Source of the DNA: an uncultured Eubacteriales bacterium
GTDB taxonomy: Bacteria > Bacillota > Clostridia > Peptostreptococcales > Anaerovoracaceae
Length of the DNA: 64,000 nucleotides
NCBI GenBank assembly: GCA_902786855.1
Contig: CADAEH010000001.1
Coordinates: forward strand, 248,001 to 312,000
Reading direction: 5' to 3'
This document shows positions 42,053-51,535 of this stretch, one piece after another. Under the pieces are notes generated by a model, which searched no databases, had not been told where the DNA came from, and worked only from the letters and a program-made list of their open reading frames with translations. A program made the translations under genes and the position numbers. The first letter of the stretch is position 1; the number at the start of each line of letters is the position of its first letter.

Positions 42053-42865
42053 ATGATAGAAACAGTAAAACAGATCTATGAAGAACACAGATCGCTGGGG
42101 TGGGTCAGGATCTACAGACTGGCAAAGTCTGACCTGATCAGGCTTTACCGCGGCGCCGCCCTCGGATGGGCCTGGGCACTGGTCAAGCCTATCATGACCC
42201 TGTTCGTATTTTATTTCGGAATCAGGATCGGACTCAGACATGGCGGAGAAGTGAACGGAATGCCTTATTTCCTGTGGCAGCTGGCAGGATTCCTGCCTTG
42301 GTTCTATATGAGGAGACTGATCCCGGGCGGCGCAGGCTGCATCAGGAAATACAATCATCTTGTTACCAAGATGAAATTCCCGGTCTCAACAATACCTACA
42401 TTTCTTAATATATCCGAACTGATGGTGCATCTGGCGCTCCTTGCACTGACGCTTATTACTTTTGCGTGCTTCGGCTGCAAGCCGGATCTCTATCTGCTGC
42501 AGATACCTCTGTACATGTTCCTGATGGTAATATCATTTACTTCATGGAGCCTGTTCGCCGGCATGCTCGGCGCGATGAGCAAGGACTTCCTCAACCTCAT
42601 CAAGTCCCTGTCTACAGCTATATTCTGGATGTCAGGCATCATATATGATGTCAACGAGATACATAATAAGTATCTCAGATTTGTACTCAAGCTCAATCCG
42701 GTCACATTCATTTCCAGCGGATACAGAGATGTCTTCATCTACAAGAAATGGATCATAGAAGATAAGGTCGGTATAATTTGCTACCTCATAACACTGGTCG
42801 CCACGATATTAGGCGCGATCTGGGCTTACAAGAGGCTGCGTAAAGAGATCCCTGACGTACTGTAG
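42053..42865 (+). CDS. Polysaccharide/teichoic acid ABC exporter permease (TagG/Wzm-like)
   Basis: A 270-residue ABC-2 permease with six hydrophobic helices and the polysaccharide-exporter pattern: 'LIRLYRGAALGWAWALVKPI' early, 'FLPWFYMRRLIPGGAGCI' and a late 'NPVTFISSGYRDVF'. It forms the membrane channel for a lipid-linked polymer. It pairs with the ATPase gene 43 bp downstream. Together with TagD and glycerophosphotransferase-like genes it suggests export of a teichoic acid. Confidence 0.9.
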   Translation: MIETVKQIYEEHRSLGWVRIYRLAKSDLIRLYRGAALGWAWALVKPIMTLFVFYFGIRIGLRHGGEVNGMPYFLWQLAGFLPWFYMRRLIPGGAGCIRKYNHLVTKMKFPVSTIPTFLNISELMVHLALLALTLITFACFGCKPDLYLLQIPLYMFLMVISFTSWSLFAGMLGAMSKDFLNLIKSLSTAIFWMSGIIYDVNEIHNKYLRFVLKLNPVTFISSGYRDVFIYKKWIIEDKVGIICYLITLVATILGAIWAYKRLRKEIPDVL

Positions 42866-42908
42866 AGGTCGTAAAGACAGAGTATTTTTCAATTATCAAG
42901 GGTAAGAA

Positions 42909-43703
42909 ATGGCAATAAACACCAAAGATTTTGCAGAAATAAGAAAAGTAAGAGAAGAAAACAGGGCGCAGGAGGGCGAACGCAAGCTCGTGGTCTCGTT
43001 TACCAATGTCACAAAAGAGTACAAACTCTACAAGACAGCCAAAGCCCGTTTTAAAGGTCTCTTCTCAAAAAAGGTGCCGTTCAAGGTCAACAGAGCTGTA
43101 GACAATCTGTCTTTCGAAGTCAGGCAGGGCGATGCTCTTGCTTTGCTCGGACATAACGGCGCCGGCAAGTCCACCATTCTCAAGATGGTCACCGGCGTTA
43201 CATTCCCTACTTCAGGCGAGATATACGTCGACGGAACCATAAGCGCGCTCCTCGAGCTGAGTGCAGGTTTTGACGGCGAGTCTTCAGGCAGGGACAACAT
43301 ATATTTCAAGTGCGGCCTTCTGGGCATGGAAAAAGAAGAGATCGCTGCGCTTGAGCAGGAGATCATAGATTTTGCAGACATAGGCGAATACATCGATCAG
43401 CCGATGAGGTCGTACTCAAGCGGTATGAAAGCCAGACTGGGATTCGCCATATCAGTCAACGTCAAGCCTGACATACTCATCGTCGATGAGGCGCTCAGTG
43501 TCGGTGATAAGAAGTTCAGAAAGAAATGCACCGCCAAGGTCAAGGAGATCATGGCTAACAAGGATGTTACGCTTCTGTTCGTAACACACGCAAGCGAGAC
43601 TGCAAAGGCTTTCTGCGAAAGGGCGATCGTGCTCGAGAAGGGCAGGAAGCTGTTCGAGGGAGATATAGACGAGGCAATAGAATTCTATGAAGGAACTCAA
43701 TAA
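42909..43703 (+). CDS. Polysaccharide/teichoic acid ABC exporter ATPase (TagH/Wzt-like)
   Basis: A 264-residue ATPase with Walker A 'GHNGAGKST', the signature '[15 protein letters not shown]', Walker B '[12 protein letters not shown]' and switch 'FVTHA'. '[19 protein letters not shown]' is typical of the TagH/Wzt group. It ends soon after the ATPase core, so the extra C-terminal domain of many TagH or Wzt proteins is missing. A 36-residue N-terminal extension precedes the fold. The next gene begins 17 bp before its stop. Confidence 0.91.
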   Translation: MAINTKDFAEIRKVREENRAQEGERKLVVSFTNVTKEYKLYKTAKARFKGLFSKKVPFKVNRAVDNLSFEVRQGDALALLGHNGAGKSTILKMVTGVTFPTSGEIYVDGTISALLELSAGFDGESSGRDNIYFKCGLLGMEKEEIAALEQEIIDFADIGEYIDQPMRSYSSGMKARLGFAISVNVKPDILIVDEALSVGDKKFRKKCTAKVKEIMANKDVTLLFVTHASETAKAFCERAIVLEKGRKLFEGDIDEAIEFYEGTQ

Positions 43704-44904
43704 TACACAGGTAGGGCTGCACAGGGACAGGCGCGCAAGAGGTGTGGCTCTGAGACCTGAAGGGGCAGAGATCGTATATAACGGCTGCTCTAAGGTCCCT
43801 CACGACAATCGATACCGGAATGCTGCAGTGCGTGAAGCCATCAGAGAGGACTCCGTTACGGCTTCCACTTCGAACGCTGCTGCATCTTCTGCTGCGGGCA
43901 GGATCCGTAAACATCAGTGGAAGAGACTGACCAAAAAGCAGGCACGTAAATTTAATGTGGCGATTCTTTTGATCTGCATCCTCGGACTTGGAGGAGCGGT
44001 CGCCTGGAGCAGCAGCCCATGTGCTATCACGATCAACGATGAGCCGGTCTGCTATGTATCCAGCACAGATGACGCCATCAAGACCATGAAGCTTCTCGCC
44101 GAGGACAATATCCCTAACGGATCTGCAGTCAAAGCGATCTCAGTCGGAGAAAACCTCGGGACACGCAAGGTGATCGGTTTTGACAAAAGGATCAGGACCC
44201 CTGAAGAGGCAATGCAGTATATCAGGGACAAATACCTGCATAAAAACAAAGCCGAAATGATCACCGCCAGCACCAAGGTGACTTTCGAAAAATTCAATCC
44301 AAGCCCGGATTTCCGCAAGGATGACGATATGCTTGCAGGGCAGGAACGCATCGAGAGCGAATCGATCTCAGGTGAGCAGAAGGTGACAACACAGTACTCT
44401 GTCCGGAATGGGCAGATGACCGGCGAGGATGTCGTCGATGTCGAGGTCATCGATAAGGGCACTCCGGCTGTTATCTACAGAGGAACTCTCGGTCTCCCTG
44501 AGGGTGAGGACTGGAAAACATATGAGGGCATGCCTGTCTTCAACGATGGCGAAGATCTCATCACAGACGCAAAGCATTACCTCGGACTCAGATACATCTG
44601 GGGCGGATTCAACCTGAACAAGGGTGTTGACTGCGTAGGCTTCGTTGTAGAGATGTACAAGAAATTCGGTATCAAGCTGCCGCACAGCCATGCGGGGCTC
44701 AGAAAATCCGGCATCGCGGTACCGTCAATCAAAGAGGCCAGAGCCGGTGATATCATCTGCTATAACGGACATGTTGCGCTGTACATGGGCAACGGAAAGA
44801 TCATCCATGCCACAAGAGGCAAGTCCAACAATGTCCACATTTCCAACAGTGTAAATTACAACAAAAAGAGACATATCATCACAATCAGAAGGATAGTTAA
44901 TTAA
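43687..44904 (+). CDS. Membrane-anchored NlpC/P60 cell-wall endopeptidase
   Basis: A 405-residue protein overlapping the exporter ATPase by 17 bp. An unusually long basic cytosolic tail (about 95 residues) precedes a transmembrane helix at about 96-115. The outer part has a G5-like segment ('[16 protein letters not shown]', 'GTPAVIYRG') and a C-terminal NlpC/P60 domain: catalytic Cys in '[16 protein letters not shown]', His in '[17 protein letters not shown]'. NlpC/P60 enzymes cut peptide bonds of peptidoglycan. Co-transcription with a polymer exporter suggests a role in opening the wall for, or attaching, the exported polymer. Confidence 0.9.
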   Translation: MKELNNTQVGLHRDRRARGVALRPEGAEIVYNGCSKVPHDNRYRNAAVREAIREDSVTASTSNAAASSAAGRIRKHQWKRLTKKQARKFNVAILLICILGLGGAVAWSSSPCAITINDEPVCYVSSTDDAIKTMKLLAEDNIPNGSAVKAISVGENLGTRKVIGFDKRIRTPEEAMQYIRDKYLHKNKAEMITASTKVTFEKFNPSPDFRKDDDMLAGQERIESESISGEQKVTTQYSVRNGQMTGEDVVDVEVIDKGTPAVIYRGTLGLPEGEDWKTYEGMPVFNDGEDLITDAKHYLGLRYIWGGFNLNKGVDCVGFVVEMYKKFGIKLPHSHAGLRKSGIAVPSIKEARAGDIICYNGHVALYMGNGKIIHATRGKSNNVHISNSVNYNKKRHIITIRRIVN

Positions 44905-44908
44905 TAGG

Positions 44909-44934
44909 ATTGGCGGTCGTTAAAAGCCGCCAAT
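44909..44934 (+). terminator. Possible weak terminator or leader hairpin
   Basis: ATTGGCGG pairs with CCGCCAAT over a 10-base loop, followed by only TTAATATTAA. Without a proper T-run it may merely reduce read-through into the glycerophosphotransferase gene 20 bp downstream. Confidence 0.4.
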
Positions 44935-44953
44935 TAATATTAAGGGCGGAACA

Positions 44954-46204
44954 GTGAATAAAATAGCTAAAACTGCAAAAAAGAAAATATTTGATCTTGC
45001 CAAGAAGAACAAGACATTCCGTGTTGCTGCAAGAGGCGGCAGGGATGTTGCTTATCATGCCAAAATGGTCCTCGATGAGCCTTTCGGTAAGATCGATGAC
45101 AAGAAGGTATTCTTTCAGACCTTCTCCGGCCGCGGATACAGCGACTCTCCGCGGGCGATGTACGAATATATGCTGAATGCGCCTGAATACGCTGACTACC
45201 ATTTTGTCTGGAGTTTCAGGGAACCGGAAAAGTTCGCTTTTCTCAAGGGACCGAGGACTGAGGTCGTCAAGTTCAGAAGCAGAGCTGACAACAAGGCTAT
45301 GAGAACTTCGAAGTACTGGATCTCCAACTACAGGATGCTCGACCATCAGCATCCGCGCAGAGGCCAGATCTATGTTCAGTGCTGGCACGGTACGCCGCTC
45401 AAGAGACTCGGATATGATCTCGAAGCGAGTGATAATTCCATGAACTCCATCCGGGAGATCAGGAGCAAGTACAGGACAGATGCGAAAAAGTTCACATATC
45501 TTATATCGCCGTCGCCGTTCTGTACGAAGGTGTTCTCAACAGCGTGGAACCTTATAGAGACCAACCAGACGCACAAGATAATAGAGGAAGGGTATCCGAG
45601 GAATGACAGGCTCATCAATGCAACAAGTAAAGAGCGTGATGAGATCAGAAAGTCGCTCGGAGTCGAAGGCAAAAAGGTGATCCTCTACGCACCTACCTGG
45701 AGAGATAACCAGCACACAAGCGGAGAGGGTTATACATATAAGACAGAAGTGGATTTTGACAAGCTGCAAAGGGAGCTGGGAGATGATTACGTGATCCTCT
45801 TCAGGGCACACTATCTGGTTGCCAACAGCTTTGACTTTGACAGGTATCAGGGATTCATCCGCGATGTCTCAACCTACAGCGACATCAACGACCTCTACAT
45901 AGCGGCAGATATCCTTATAACAGACTACTCAAGCGTTTTCTTCGATTTTGCCAACCTGAGAAAACCGGAGATCTTCTACATGTACGATCTCGAGGAATAC
46001 GCCAATGAGCTGAGAGGTTTTTACATCTCGCTCGACGAGCTCCCGGGTCCGATCGTCCGTGATGAGGATGCGCTCATCGAAGAAATAAAAGCCGCAGATG
46101 ACTGGCAGCCGGACGAGAAGTATGAAGCATTCCGTGCGAGGTTCAATCCGAAAGATGACGGGCAGGCATCAAAGCGCACCCTCGCACACATCATCAAAAA
46201 ATAG
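44954..46204 (+). CDS. CDP-glycerol:poly(glycerophosphate) glycerophosphotransferase family protein (TagB/TagF-like)
   Basis: A 416-residue protein starting with GTG at 44954 after AAGGGCGG. Family blocks are present: 'VQCWHGTPLKRLG', 'LYAPTWRDN', 'VILFRAHYLV', 'ILITDYSSVFFDFANL' and 'FYMYDLEEY'. These enzymes move glycerol phosphate from CDP-glycerol to a lipid-linked acceptor or growing chain in teichoic acid synthesis. Length fits a TagB/TagF catalytic domain without a large extra N-terminal domain. It probably uses the product of the TagD-like enzyme. Confidence 0.92.
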   Translation: MNKIAKTAKKKIFDLAKKNKTFRVAARGGRDVAYHAKMVLDEPFGKIDDKKVFFQTFSGRGYSDSPRAMYEYMLNAPEYADYHFVWSFREPEKFAFLKGPRTEVVKFRSRADNKAMRTSKYWISNYRMLDHQHPRRGQIYVQCWHGTPLKRLGYDLEASDNSMNSIREIRSKYRTDAKKFTYLISPSPFCTKVFSTAWNLIETNQTHKIIEEGYPRNDRLINATSKERDEIRKSLGVEGKKVILYAPTWRDNQHTSGEGYTYKTEVDFDKLQRELGDDYVILFRAHYLVANSFDFDRYQGFIRDVSTYSDINDLYIAADILITDYSSVFFDFANLRKPEIFYMYDLEEYANELRGFYISLDELPGPIVRDEDALIEEIKAADDWQPDEKYEAFRARFNPKDDGQASKRTLAHIIKK

Positions 46205-46265
46205 TGATACAGAACCGTCCGCAAGGACATATTAAAACAACCCCGATTAATCACAGGAGAACAAT

Positions 46266-47609
46266 ATGGGATTCATCAGACAGGAAACACGAAATGTGAT
46301 GACTCTGTACTATCTTCTCAAGCTGGACAAGAAGATACCTACAGATCCTGACAAGATCAGGGCTAAGCAGAACAAGCTCATCTACAAGAATATGAAGAGA
46401 GCCTATAAGCATGTGCCTTTCTACAGGAAGAGATTTGAGGAACTCGGACTGAAGCCGGAAGATTTCAGATGTGCAGAAGACCTTAACAAGTTCCCTCTTC
46501 TGACAAGAAAGGACCTGCGCGAATGGATGCAGGATGAACTCGACACTCATCCTGACAAAGCGAAGAACTGGATCCTCCACAGCACGAGCGGTTCTTCCGG
46601 CATTCCTGTCAAGTTCCTGATGAGCAGACGCGAAGAAGCCTGCTACAACGCGAACTGGATAAGAGTGCTGATGATGGCAGGTTATGAGCCGTTCACAGGC
46701 AAGATGCTTACCTTCCTCACGACACACAGCAAGGTCGACCCTAAGAAGGGCGACTCCTGGGTACAGAAGCTCGGCATTCTCAGACGCAGGATCGTTCCTG
46801 AACACCTTTATGTCGGTGAGGGCATGAAGGATCTGATCGATCTTGTCAATGACTATAAGCCTGACATGCTCTGTTTCCGCAAGAATGTACTGGTCAGGAT
46901 GGCTCTTTACGCCAACAAGCACGGTATGAAGATCCATCATCCTAAGGTCTATAACCCTGTTAGCGAAAAAGTCGATGAGATCACTCTCAAGCTGCTGACG
47001 GATGCCTTCGGTCCTAACATGCTGGATGCATATGGATGCAATGAGACCGGAAGCTGCGGCATCAAGGTGCCGGGAAGCGATGTTTACTACATCCCTCGCG
47101 ACACGCATGCGATCAACCTGATCGATGATGACGGCAACCTCACAGACAACGGGCACGTCATCATCACAACACTTTACAAAAGGGACTTCCCGATCATCAA
47201 CTATGATGTCGGCGATACGGCTACCTTTGAAAACAGGGGAGGCGTCAACTATATCAAGACCATCATCGGCCGCACCAATGACATGGTCAAACACAAGGAT
47301 GGCACTCTGACCTCTGCTACTGAGCTGTACAAGATCCCTAACGGCATCACAGGCGTAGCCCAGTTCAGATACGTCCAGAATACGATCGACGATATCGATA
47401 TCCTTCTGGTCTACGATCCTAAGGAAAAGAAGAATTCAAAAGAAGATATAGAAAAACACTTCACGGACAAGATCAACGATCTGTACGGCATGAAGGACGG
47501 AAAGCCTGAATACCAGCTGCACTACAAGTGGATGGACGAGGTACCGCCTGATGTCAACGGCAAGATGAGATGCTTTATCTGCAACGTGAAAGACGAGGAG
47601 GCAAAATGA
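46266..47609 (+). CDS. PaaK/CapK-like adenylate-forming enzyme
   Basis: A 447-residue protein of the phenylacetate-CoA ligase-like family found in surface-polysaccharide clusters. The AMP-binding P-loop 'LHSTSGSSGIPVKFLMSR' is visible, as is 'DAYGCNETGSCGIKV' and 'DFPIINYDVGDTATF'. The family activates a carboxylate as an acyl-adenylate. Here the substrate is unknown and may be an acid to be placed on the polymer. It overlaps the ATP-grasp gene by 4 bp (ATGA), so the two are coupled and probably act in sequence. Confidence 0.87.
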   Translation: MGFIRQETRNVMTLYYLLKLDKKIPTDPDKIRAKQNKLIYKNMKRAYKHVPFYRKRFEELGLKPEDFRCAEDLNKFPLLTRKDLREWMQDELDTHPDKAKNWILHSTSGSSGIPVKFLMSRREEACYNANWIRVLMMAGYEPFTGKMLTFLTTHSKVDPKKGDSWVQKLGILRRRIVPEHLYVGEGMKDLIDLVNDYKPDMLCFRKNVLVRMALYANKHGMKIHHPKVYNPVSEKVDEITLKLLTDAFGPNMLDAYGCNETGSCGIKVPGSDVYYIPRDTHAINLIDDDGNLTDNGHVIITTLYKRDFPIINYDVGDTATFENRGGVNYIKTIIGRTNDMVKHKDGTLTSATELYKIPNGITGVAQFRYVQNTIDDIDILLVYDPKEKKNSKEDIEKHFTDKINDLYGMKDGKPEYQLHYKWMDEVPPDVNGKMRCFICNVKDEEAK

Positions 47610-48817
47610 AAAAGATACTGATACTCGGTGCAGGCATTTACCAGGTACCGCTGATCGAGGCTGCTAAAAAGATCGGTCTCTACACCATAGTCACCAGTAT
47701 TCCGGGCAACTATCCGGGATTCAAGATCGCTGACAAGGTATGCTATGTGAATACCACCGATCAGGAAGCAGTGGTCGCGCTCGCCAGAGAAGAAAAAGTA
47801 GATGCTGTCATCACAGCAGGTACCGACGTTGCGGTGCCGGCTATGGCAAGAGTATGTGATGAACTCGGGCTCCCGGGTCTTTCATACGAGGCAGCCATGA
47901 ACTCTTCTGATAAGTTCTACATGAAGACCCAGTACGAAAAGTACGGTGTCAGAACAGCAAGGTTCAGAAAGATCGATTACGCTGATCAGGACTACATGGA
48001 AAAGCTCGCCGATTTCGAATATCCGATGATCGTAAAAGCTGTGGACTCGTCCGGCAGCAGAGGCATCACCAGAGTCGATTCAGCAGAGGAATTCCCTGCG
48101 GCAATCGCTACAGCCAGAGCAAGCAGCCGTGCTGACTACTATCTGGTAGAGGAATTCATCGAAGCAGAGGACGAATTCGGTGCTCAGGGCTTCGTTGTTG
48201 ACGGAGAGCTGCAGTTCGTACTTCCTCACGGAGATTACCTGCTGCACCTGGCAACAGGAGTCCCTTACGGACACTATGCTCCATATGCTCTGCCTGACGA
48301 TATCATGAAAGATCTCTTCGAGCAGACGGAACTCTGCGTAAAAGCTATGCACATAGATAACTGCGCGCTCAACTGCGACTTCCTTATCAAGGACGGCAAA
48401 GTGTACGTGCTCGAGATCGCAGGCAGAGGCGGCGGCGCCAATCTGATGGATCTCACTGCCATCTATTTTGGCATAGACTACCATGAAATGATCGTCAGAT
48501 GCGCCCTCGGTGAGAAGGTCAGCTTCAACACAGGCGGCGACAGAAGGAATCCGGCATCCTATGTCGGTACTCCTAATGACTGCATGATGCTCAAGTCAGA
48601 CAAGTCCGGCCGTATCGTCAGACAGGAGAACAATAACGATCCTGATGATCCGGACATCCTGCAGATCGTATTCGATTACGAGGTAGGCGATGAGGTCCGC
48701 GCTTTCAGGGTCAGCCCTGACAGACTCGGTCACGTCATCACCAAAGGCCGCACACTTGAAGAGGCTCAGGCCAAGAACAGAGAAGCCATCTCCAACATCG
48801 TGCTTGAGATCGAGTAG
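47606..48817 (+). CDS. ATP-grasp ligase family protein
   Basis: A 403-residue protein. The ATG at 47606 overlaps the previous stop and has GAGGAGG; the longer frame from 47570 is rejected. It has a Rossmann-like N-terminus ('KKILILGAGIYQVPLIEAAK') and an ATP-grasp core ('YPMIVKAVDSSGSRGITRV', 'YYLVEEFIEAEDEFGAQGF', 'CALNCDFLIKDGKVYVLEIA', 'GRGGGANL'), similar to carbamoyl-phosphate synthase-like and amino acid ligase proteins. Such enzymes join a carboxylate and an amine through an acyl-phosphate. With the PaaK-like enzyme it may attach an amino acid or acid to the glycopolymer. Confidence 0.9.
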   Translation: MKKILILGAGIYQVPLIEAAKKIGLYTIVTSIPGNYPGFKIADKVCYVNTTDQEAVVALAREEKVDAVITAGTDVAVPAMARVCDELGLPGLSYEAAMNSSDKFYMKTQYEKYGVRTARFRKIDYADQDYMEKLADFEYPMIVKAVDSSGSRGITRVDSAEEFPAAIATARASSRADYYLVEEFIEAEDEFGAQGFVVDGELQFVLPHGDYLLHLATGVPYGHYAPYALPDDIMKDLFEQTELCVKAMHIDNCALNCDFLIKDGKVYVLEIAGRGGGANLMDLTAIYFGIDYHEMIVRCALGEKVSFNTGGDRRNPASYVGTPNDCMMLKSDKSGRIVRQENNNDPDDPDILQIVFDYEVGDEVRAFRVSPDRLGHVITKGRTLEEAQAKNREAISNIVLEIE

Positions 48818-48851
48818 AATACCCGGAGCAGCATAAGAAATGCGAACGAAG

Positions 48852-48886
48852 AGAGACCCTTTCCGATCAGGAAAAGGTCTCTTTTA
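48852..48886 (+). terminator. Rho-independent terminator
   Basis: AGAGACCCTTTCC pairs with GGAAAAGGTCTCT (one mismatch) over a short GATCA loop and runs into TTTT. It ends the transcript of the ATP-grasp gene and, by its inverse strand, could also end the GT2 gene coming from the other side. Confidence 0.85.
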
Positions 48887-48940
48887 ATGTTCGGTCATTA
48901 TGTAAATGTTCTGTCTTTCCGGTTGATGACGCGAGGACGG

Positions 48941-49927
48941 TCAGTCTTTTCCGCTGATGATGCGATTTGCGCCGCCTGTTTTTATGCGTTCGGGATCGGA
49001 TGTGTAAACATCACGTACTACATACTGAGGGTAGTTGCCCATGGAAAGGAACATCCTGCCAACGTATTCTCCGACCATTCCGATGGTGAACATCAGCATG
49101 CCTGAGAAGAAGAATATCGCAACGATCATCGATGCCCAGCCTATGACCATCGAAGGATGCATGAGCTTTCTTATTATAAGTATCAGGGCTCCGAGGAGAC
49201 CGAGAACGGAAATGCCGAAACCGCATCTCTTGGTGATCTGCAGAGGGACCACTGAAAAGCCTGCGATGTTGGACCAGAGACCGAGCAGTTTCTTGAGGGT
49301 GTAATTGGACTTGCCGTAGGCTCTCTCAAAGTGCTCGATCGGTACACTGGTGATCCTTTCCGGAGAGACAGTGCGGAGAACCAGACCTTGCAGATGGGAA
49401 TACTGCTCGTGGTACTGCTTCATATTCTCGCATACGTATCTTCTCATCACACAGTAGCTGGAAGTACGCATATCTTTTGGCTTTCCGATCAGTATGCGCA
49501 CGGTCATAAAGTTGACCCATGAGCCGAAATTACGGAAACCGGAATGCTTTTTGTCCGGATAGTAGCCGTAGATAACATCATAGCCTTCGTCAAGCTTTGC
49601 AAGCAGCTTGCCAAGCTGAGACGGATGTGTCTGCATGTCATCGTCCATGGTTATGATGATGTCGCCGGCAGCATAAGCGAGACCGGCCATTACTGCATTG
49701 TGCTGTCCGGTATTGCGCGCAAGCTCGACCGCGGTAACATAAGTGTACTCGTCTGCAAGGGCTCTGAGCACATTGATCGTTTCTCCGCCGTCCGGCGAGC
49801 AGTCATCTACAAGGACGAATTCAAAATCATCGATACCCAGGCGTCCGAATTCTTCAGCAGTCAGTTCAACTACATTTCTGACAGTGTGTGAAGAGCGATA
49901 GCATGGGATAACAATACTGTATTTCAT
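48941..49927 (-). CDS. Family 2 glycosyltransferase with C-terminal membrane helices
   Basis: A 328-residue protein. The frame extends to 50011, but the ATG at 49927 has TGAGGA upstream and gives the classic N-terminus 'MKYSIVIPCYRSSHTV'. GT2 motifs are 'FVLVDDCSPDGG', 'ARNTGQHNAVMAGLAYA' and 'ITMDDDMQTHP'. Two membrane helices follow near residues 225-295. This is the polyprenyl-phosphate sugar transferase layout (DPM1 or ArnC-like). It likely loads a sugar onto a lipid carrier for decoration of the surface polymer. Confidence 0.92.
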   Translation of the reverse strand: MKYSIVIPCYRSSHTVRNVVELTAEEFGRLGIDDFEFVLVDDCSPDGGETINVLRALADEYTYVTAVELARNTGQHNAVMAGLAYAAGDIIITMDDDMQTHPSQLGKLLAKLDEGYDVIYGYYPDKKHSGFRNFGSWVNFMTVRILIGKPKDMRTSSYCVMRRYVCENMKQYHEQYSHLQGLVLRTVSPERITSVPIEHFERAYGKSNYTLKKLLGLWSNIAGFSVVPLQITKRCGFGISVLGLLGALILIIRKLMHPSMVIGWASMIVAIFFFSGMLMFTIGMVGEYVGRMFLSMGNYPQYVVRDVYTSDPERIKTGGANRIISGKD

Positions 49928-50203
49928 AATGGTTTCCTCAGGAATGTCTGTGACATAATTATCCAATCGTATAGTTAAAGCAATTCTATTATCTTTTGCA
50001 GATCTTGGCAATAAACATTAACAGAGTTATATATCTGCATTCAGCAGCATCATGCCGATTTGATCGCCAGAGCTGCGAATCAAGGTATGGTCAGATGGAA
50101 CTGCATAGCGGTCAGAAAAAAGCATGGCTGTGGTCAATACGGTTGAAAGAAAAGCGTGGACAATGTAAAATACCATTGTTTACAGACGGAGAATAGTTTC
50201 ACA
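49928..50203. promoter_or_regulatory. 276-bp divergent intergenic region
   Basis: Between the GT2 gene (-) and the flippase gene (+). A good + promoter at 50143-50171 is listed separately. On the - strand a weak TTGCTT with TAATTA-like -10 may serve the GT2 gene. Nothing else is clear. Confidence 0.5.
50143..50171 (+). promoter_or_regulatory. Promoter for the flippase gene
   Basis: TTGAAA, 17 bp, then TAAAAT at 50166-50171. It lies 33 bp before the ATG at 50204 and covers the rival GTG start at 50156, which supports the shorter reading frame. Confidence 0.65.
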
Positions 50204-51535
50204 ATGCTTGACGGAATAGTAAGACTTCTGGAAAAAACGAATAATGTAAAAAGGAGTTCGTACTTCTGGAATGCTGTGAGCGCTATGGTGCTCGCGATGC
50301 AGAGCCCGGTGATCCTGATGGTGATGAACAGGACCAACGGGGTCGTTGATGCGGGCATTTTTTCCATTGCGATCGCTGTCGGCAACCTCATGATGTATGT
50401 CGGTCAGTATGGGCTGCGGAGATTCCAGTCCTCAGATATCCGTGAGCAGTACACATTCAACACATACCATGGGATGAGGATAGTGACCTGTTCGATCATG
50501 GTCATAGCTTGCCTTGCATACTGCATGTTCGGCAGGATGTTCAGGAACTATACCGGTGATAAGGCCATTGTAGTTTTCCTCGTCTGCATGCTCAAACTTT
50601 TCCAGGCATATACCGATGTTTACCATGGGCACATGCAGCAAAGAGGAAGGCTCGATGTTGCCACAAAATGTTCTTCCATAAGATATGCCTTAGAGATCGC
50701 TGCATACTGTATCACGCTTATTATCACACCGAATCTGGTGCTGGCTACATATGTATGCGTCGGAGTGTCGTTCGTAGTGATGATGCTTACAACCATAAAT
50801 GCGGGCAGATATTACAGTGACTCACTGAAGCCTGAGTTCACACTGAGAAAACTCAGATCCCTCGCTATCGACGGATTCCCGCTTTTCCTGAGTATGTTCC
50901 TTAATATATATGTGGGCAATGCGCCAAAATACGCTATTGACGCATATCTGACTGATGATGTCCAGGCCATCTTCAACATGATATTTATGCCGGCGTTCGT
51001 GATCCAGATCATCGCCCATTTCATATTCAACCCGATCCTGACCACATACGCTGAGCTGTGGATGGCTGAAGAGAAGAGCAAGTTCAGTGAGATGATGAAG
51101 CTTGTCAGAAAACAGTGCATGTTCGTACTGGGATTGCTTGTTCTGGCGATACTCGTGGCACTGACGATCGGCCTGCCTGTCCTGTCACTGTGGTTCGGTG
51201 AGGACCTGAGTGCATATAAAGCAGAGCTGTGCATCATCATGTTCGGCGGAGCCATGCTCGCTTACTCGGTCTACTTCAGCACGATCATTGCGATCATCAG
51301 GGTACAGAGATCGCTGATCTTCTGCTACGGCGCAGTCTCCATAGTTTCACTGGTGATCTCGAAATGGATGGTAGTCGATCATGGCATGATGGGCGCATCG
51401 CTTCTGTATGCTGTGTTGATGACCATACTTGCGGCAGCTCTCGCGGCAGTCGTATTCAGAGCTTTTGCAGCTGAGAGAGCGAGGCTGAACAGGGCAAGAG
51501 CGGCAGGGGGCATTGCAGACGACACTTTAGACTGA
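50204..51535 (+). CDS. Polysaccharide flippase-like membrane protein (Wzx/MATE fold)
   Basis: A 443-residue protein with about twelve hydrophobic helices and a pattern typical of O-antigen and teichoic-type flippases. 'FFSIAIAVGNLM'-like early helices, 'MYVGQYGLRRFQ' and 'GFPLFLSMFLNIYVGNAPKY' fit the family. A GTG at 50156 is in frame, but lies inside a promoter, so the ATG at 50204 (GGAGAATAG site) is preferred. It probably flips a lipid-linked sugar across the membrane. The polymer may thus use both an ABC exporter and a flippase for different precursors. Confidence 0.88.
   Translation: MLDGIVRLLEKTNNVKRSSYFWNAVSAMVLAMQSPVILMVMNRTNGVVDAGIFSIAIAVGNLMMYVGQYGLRRFQSSDIREQYTFNTYHGMRIVTCSIMVIACLAYCMFGRMFRNYTGDKAIVVFLVCMLKLFQAYTDVYHGHMQQRGRLDVATKCSSIRYALEIAAYCITLIITPNLVLATYVCVGVSFVVMMLTTINAGRYYSDSLKPEFTLRKLRSLAIDGFPLFLSMFLNIYVGNAPKYAIDAYLTDDVQAIFNMIFMPAFVIQIIAHFIFNPILTTYAELWMAEEKSKFSEMMKLVRKQCMFVLGLLVLAILVALTIGLPVLSLWFGEDLSAYKAELCIIMFGGAMLAYSVYFSTIIAIIRVQRSLIFCYGAVSIVSLVISKWMVVDHGMMGASLLYAVLMTILAAALAAVVFRAFAAERARLNRARAAGGIADDTLD

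Noticed and set aside
46251-47294. 347-residue antisense frame opposite the PaaK-like gene
   Set aside because: The + strand gene has clear family motifs, and the antisense product shows no recognisable domain.
50156-50203. Upstream GTG start for the flippase
   Set aside because: It lies inside a good promoter (TTGAAA-17-TAAAAT), so it would not be in the transcript.
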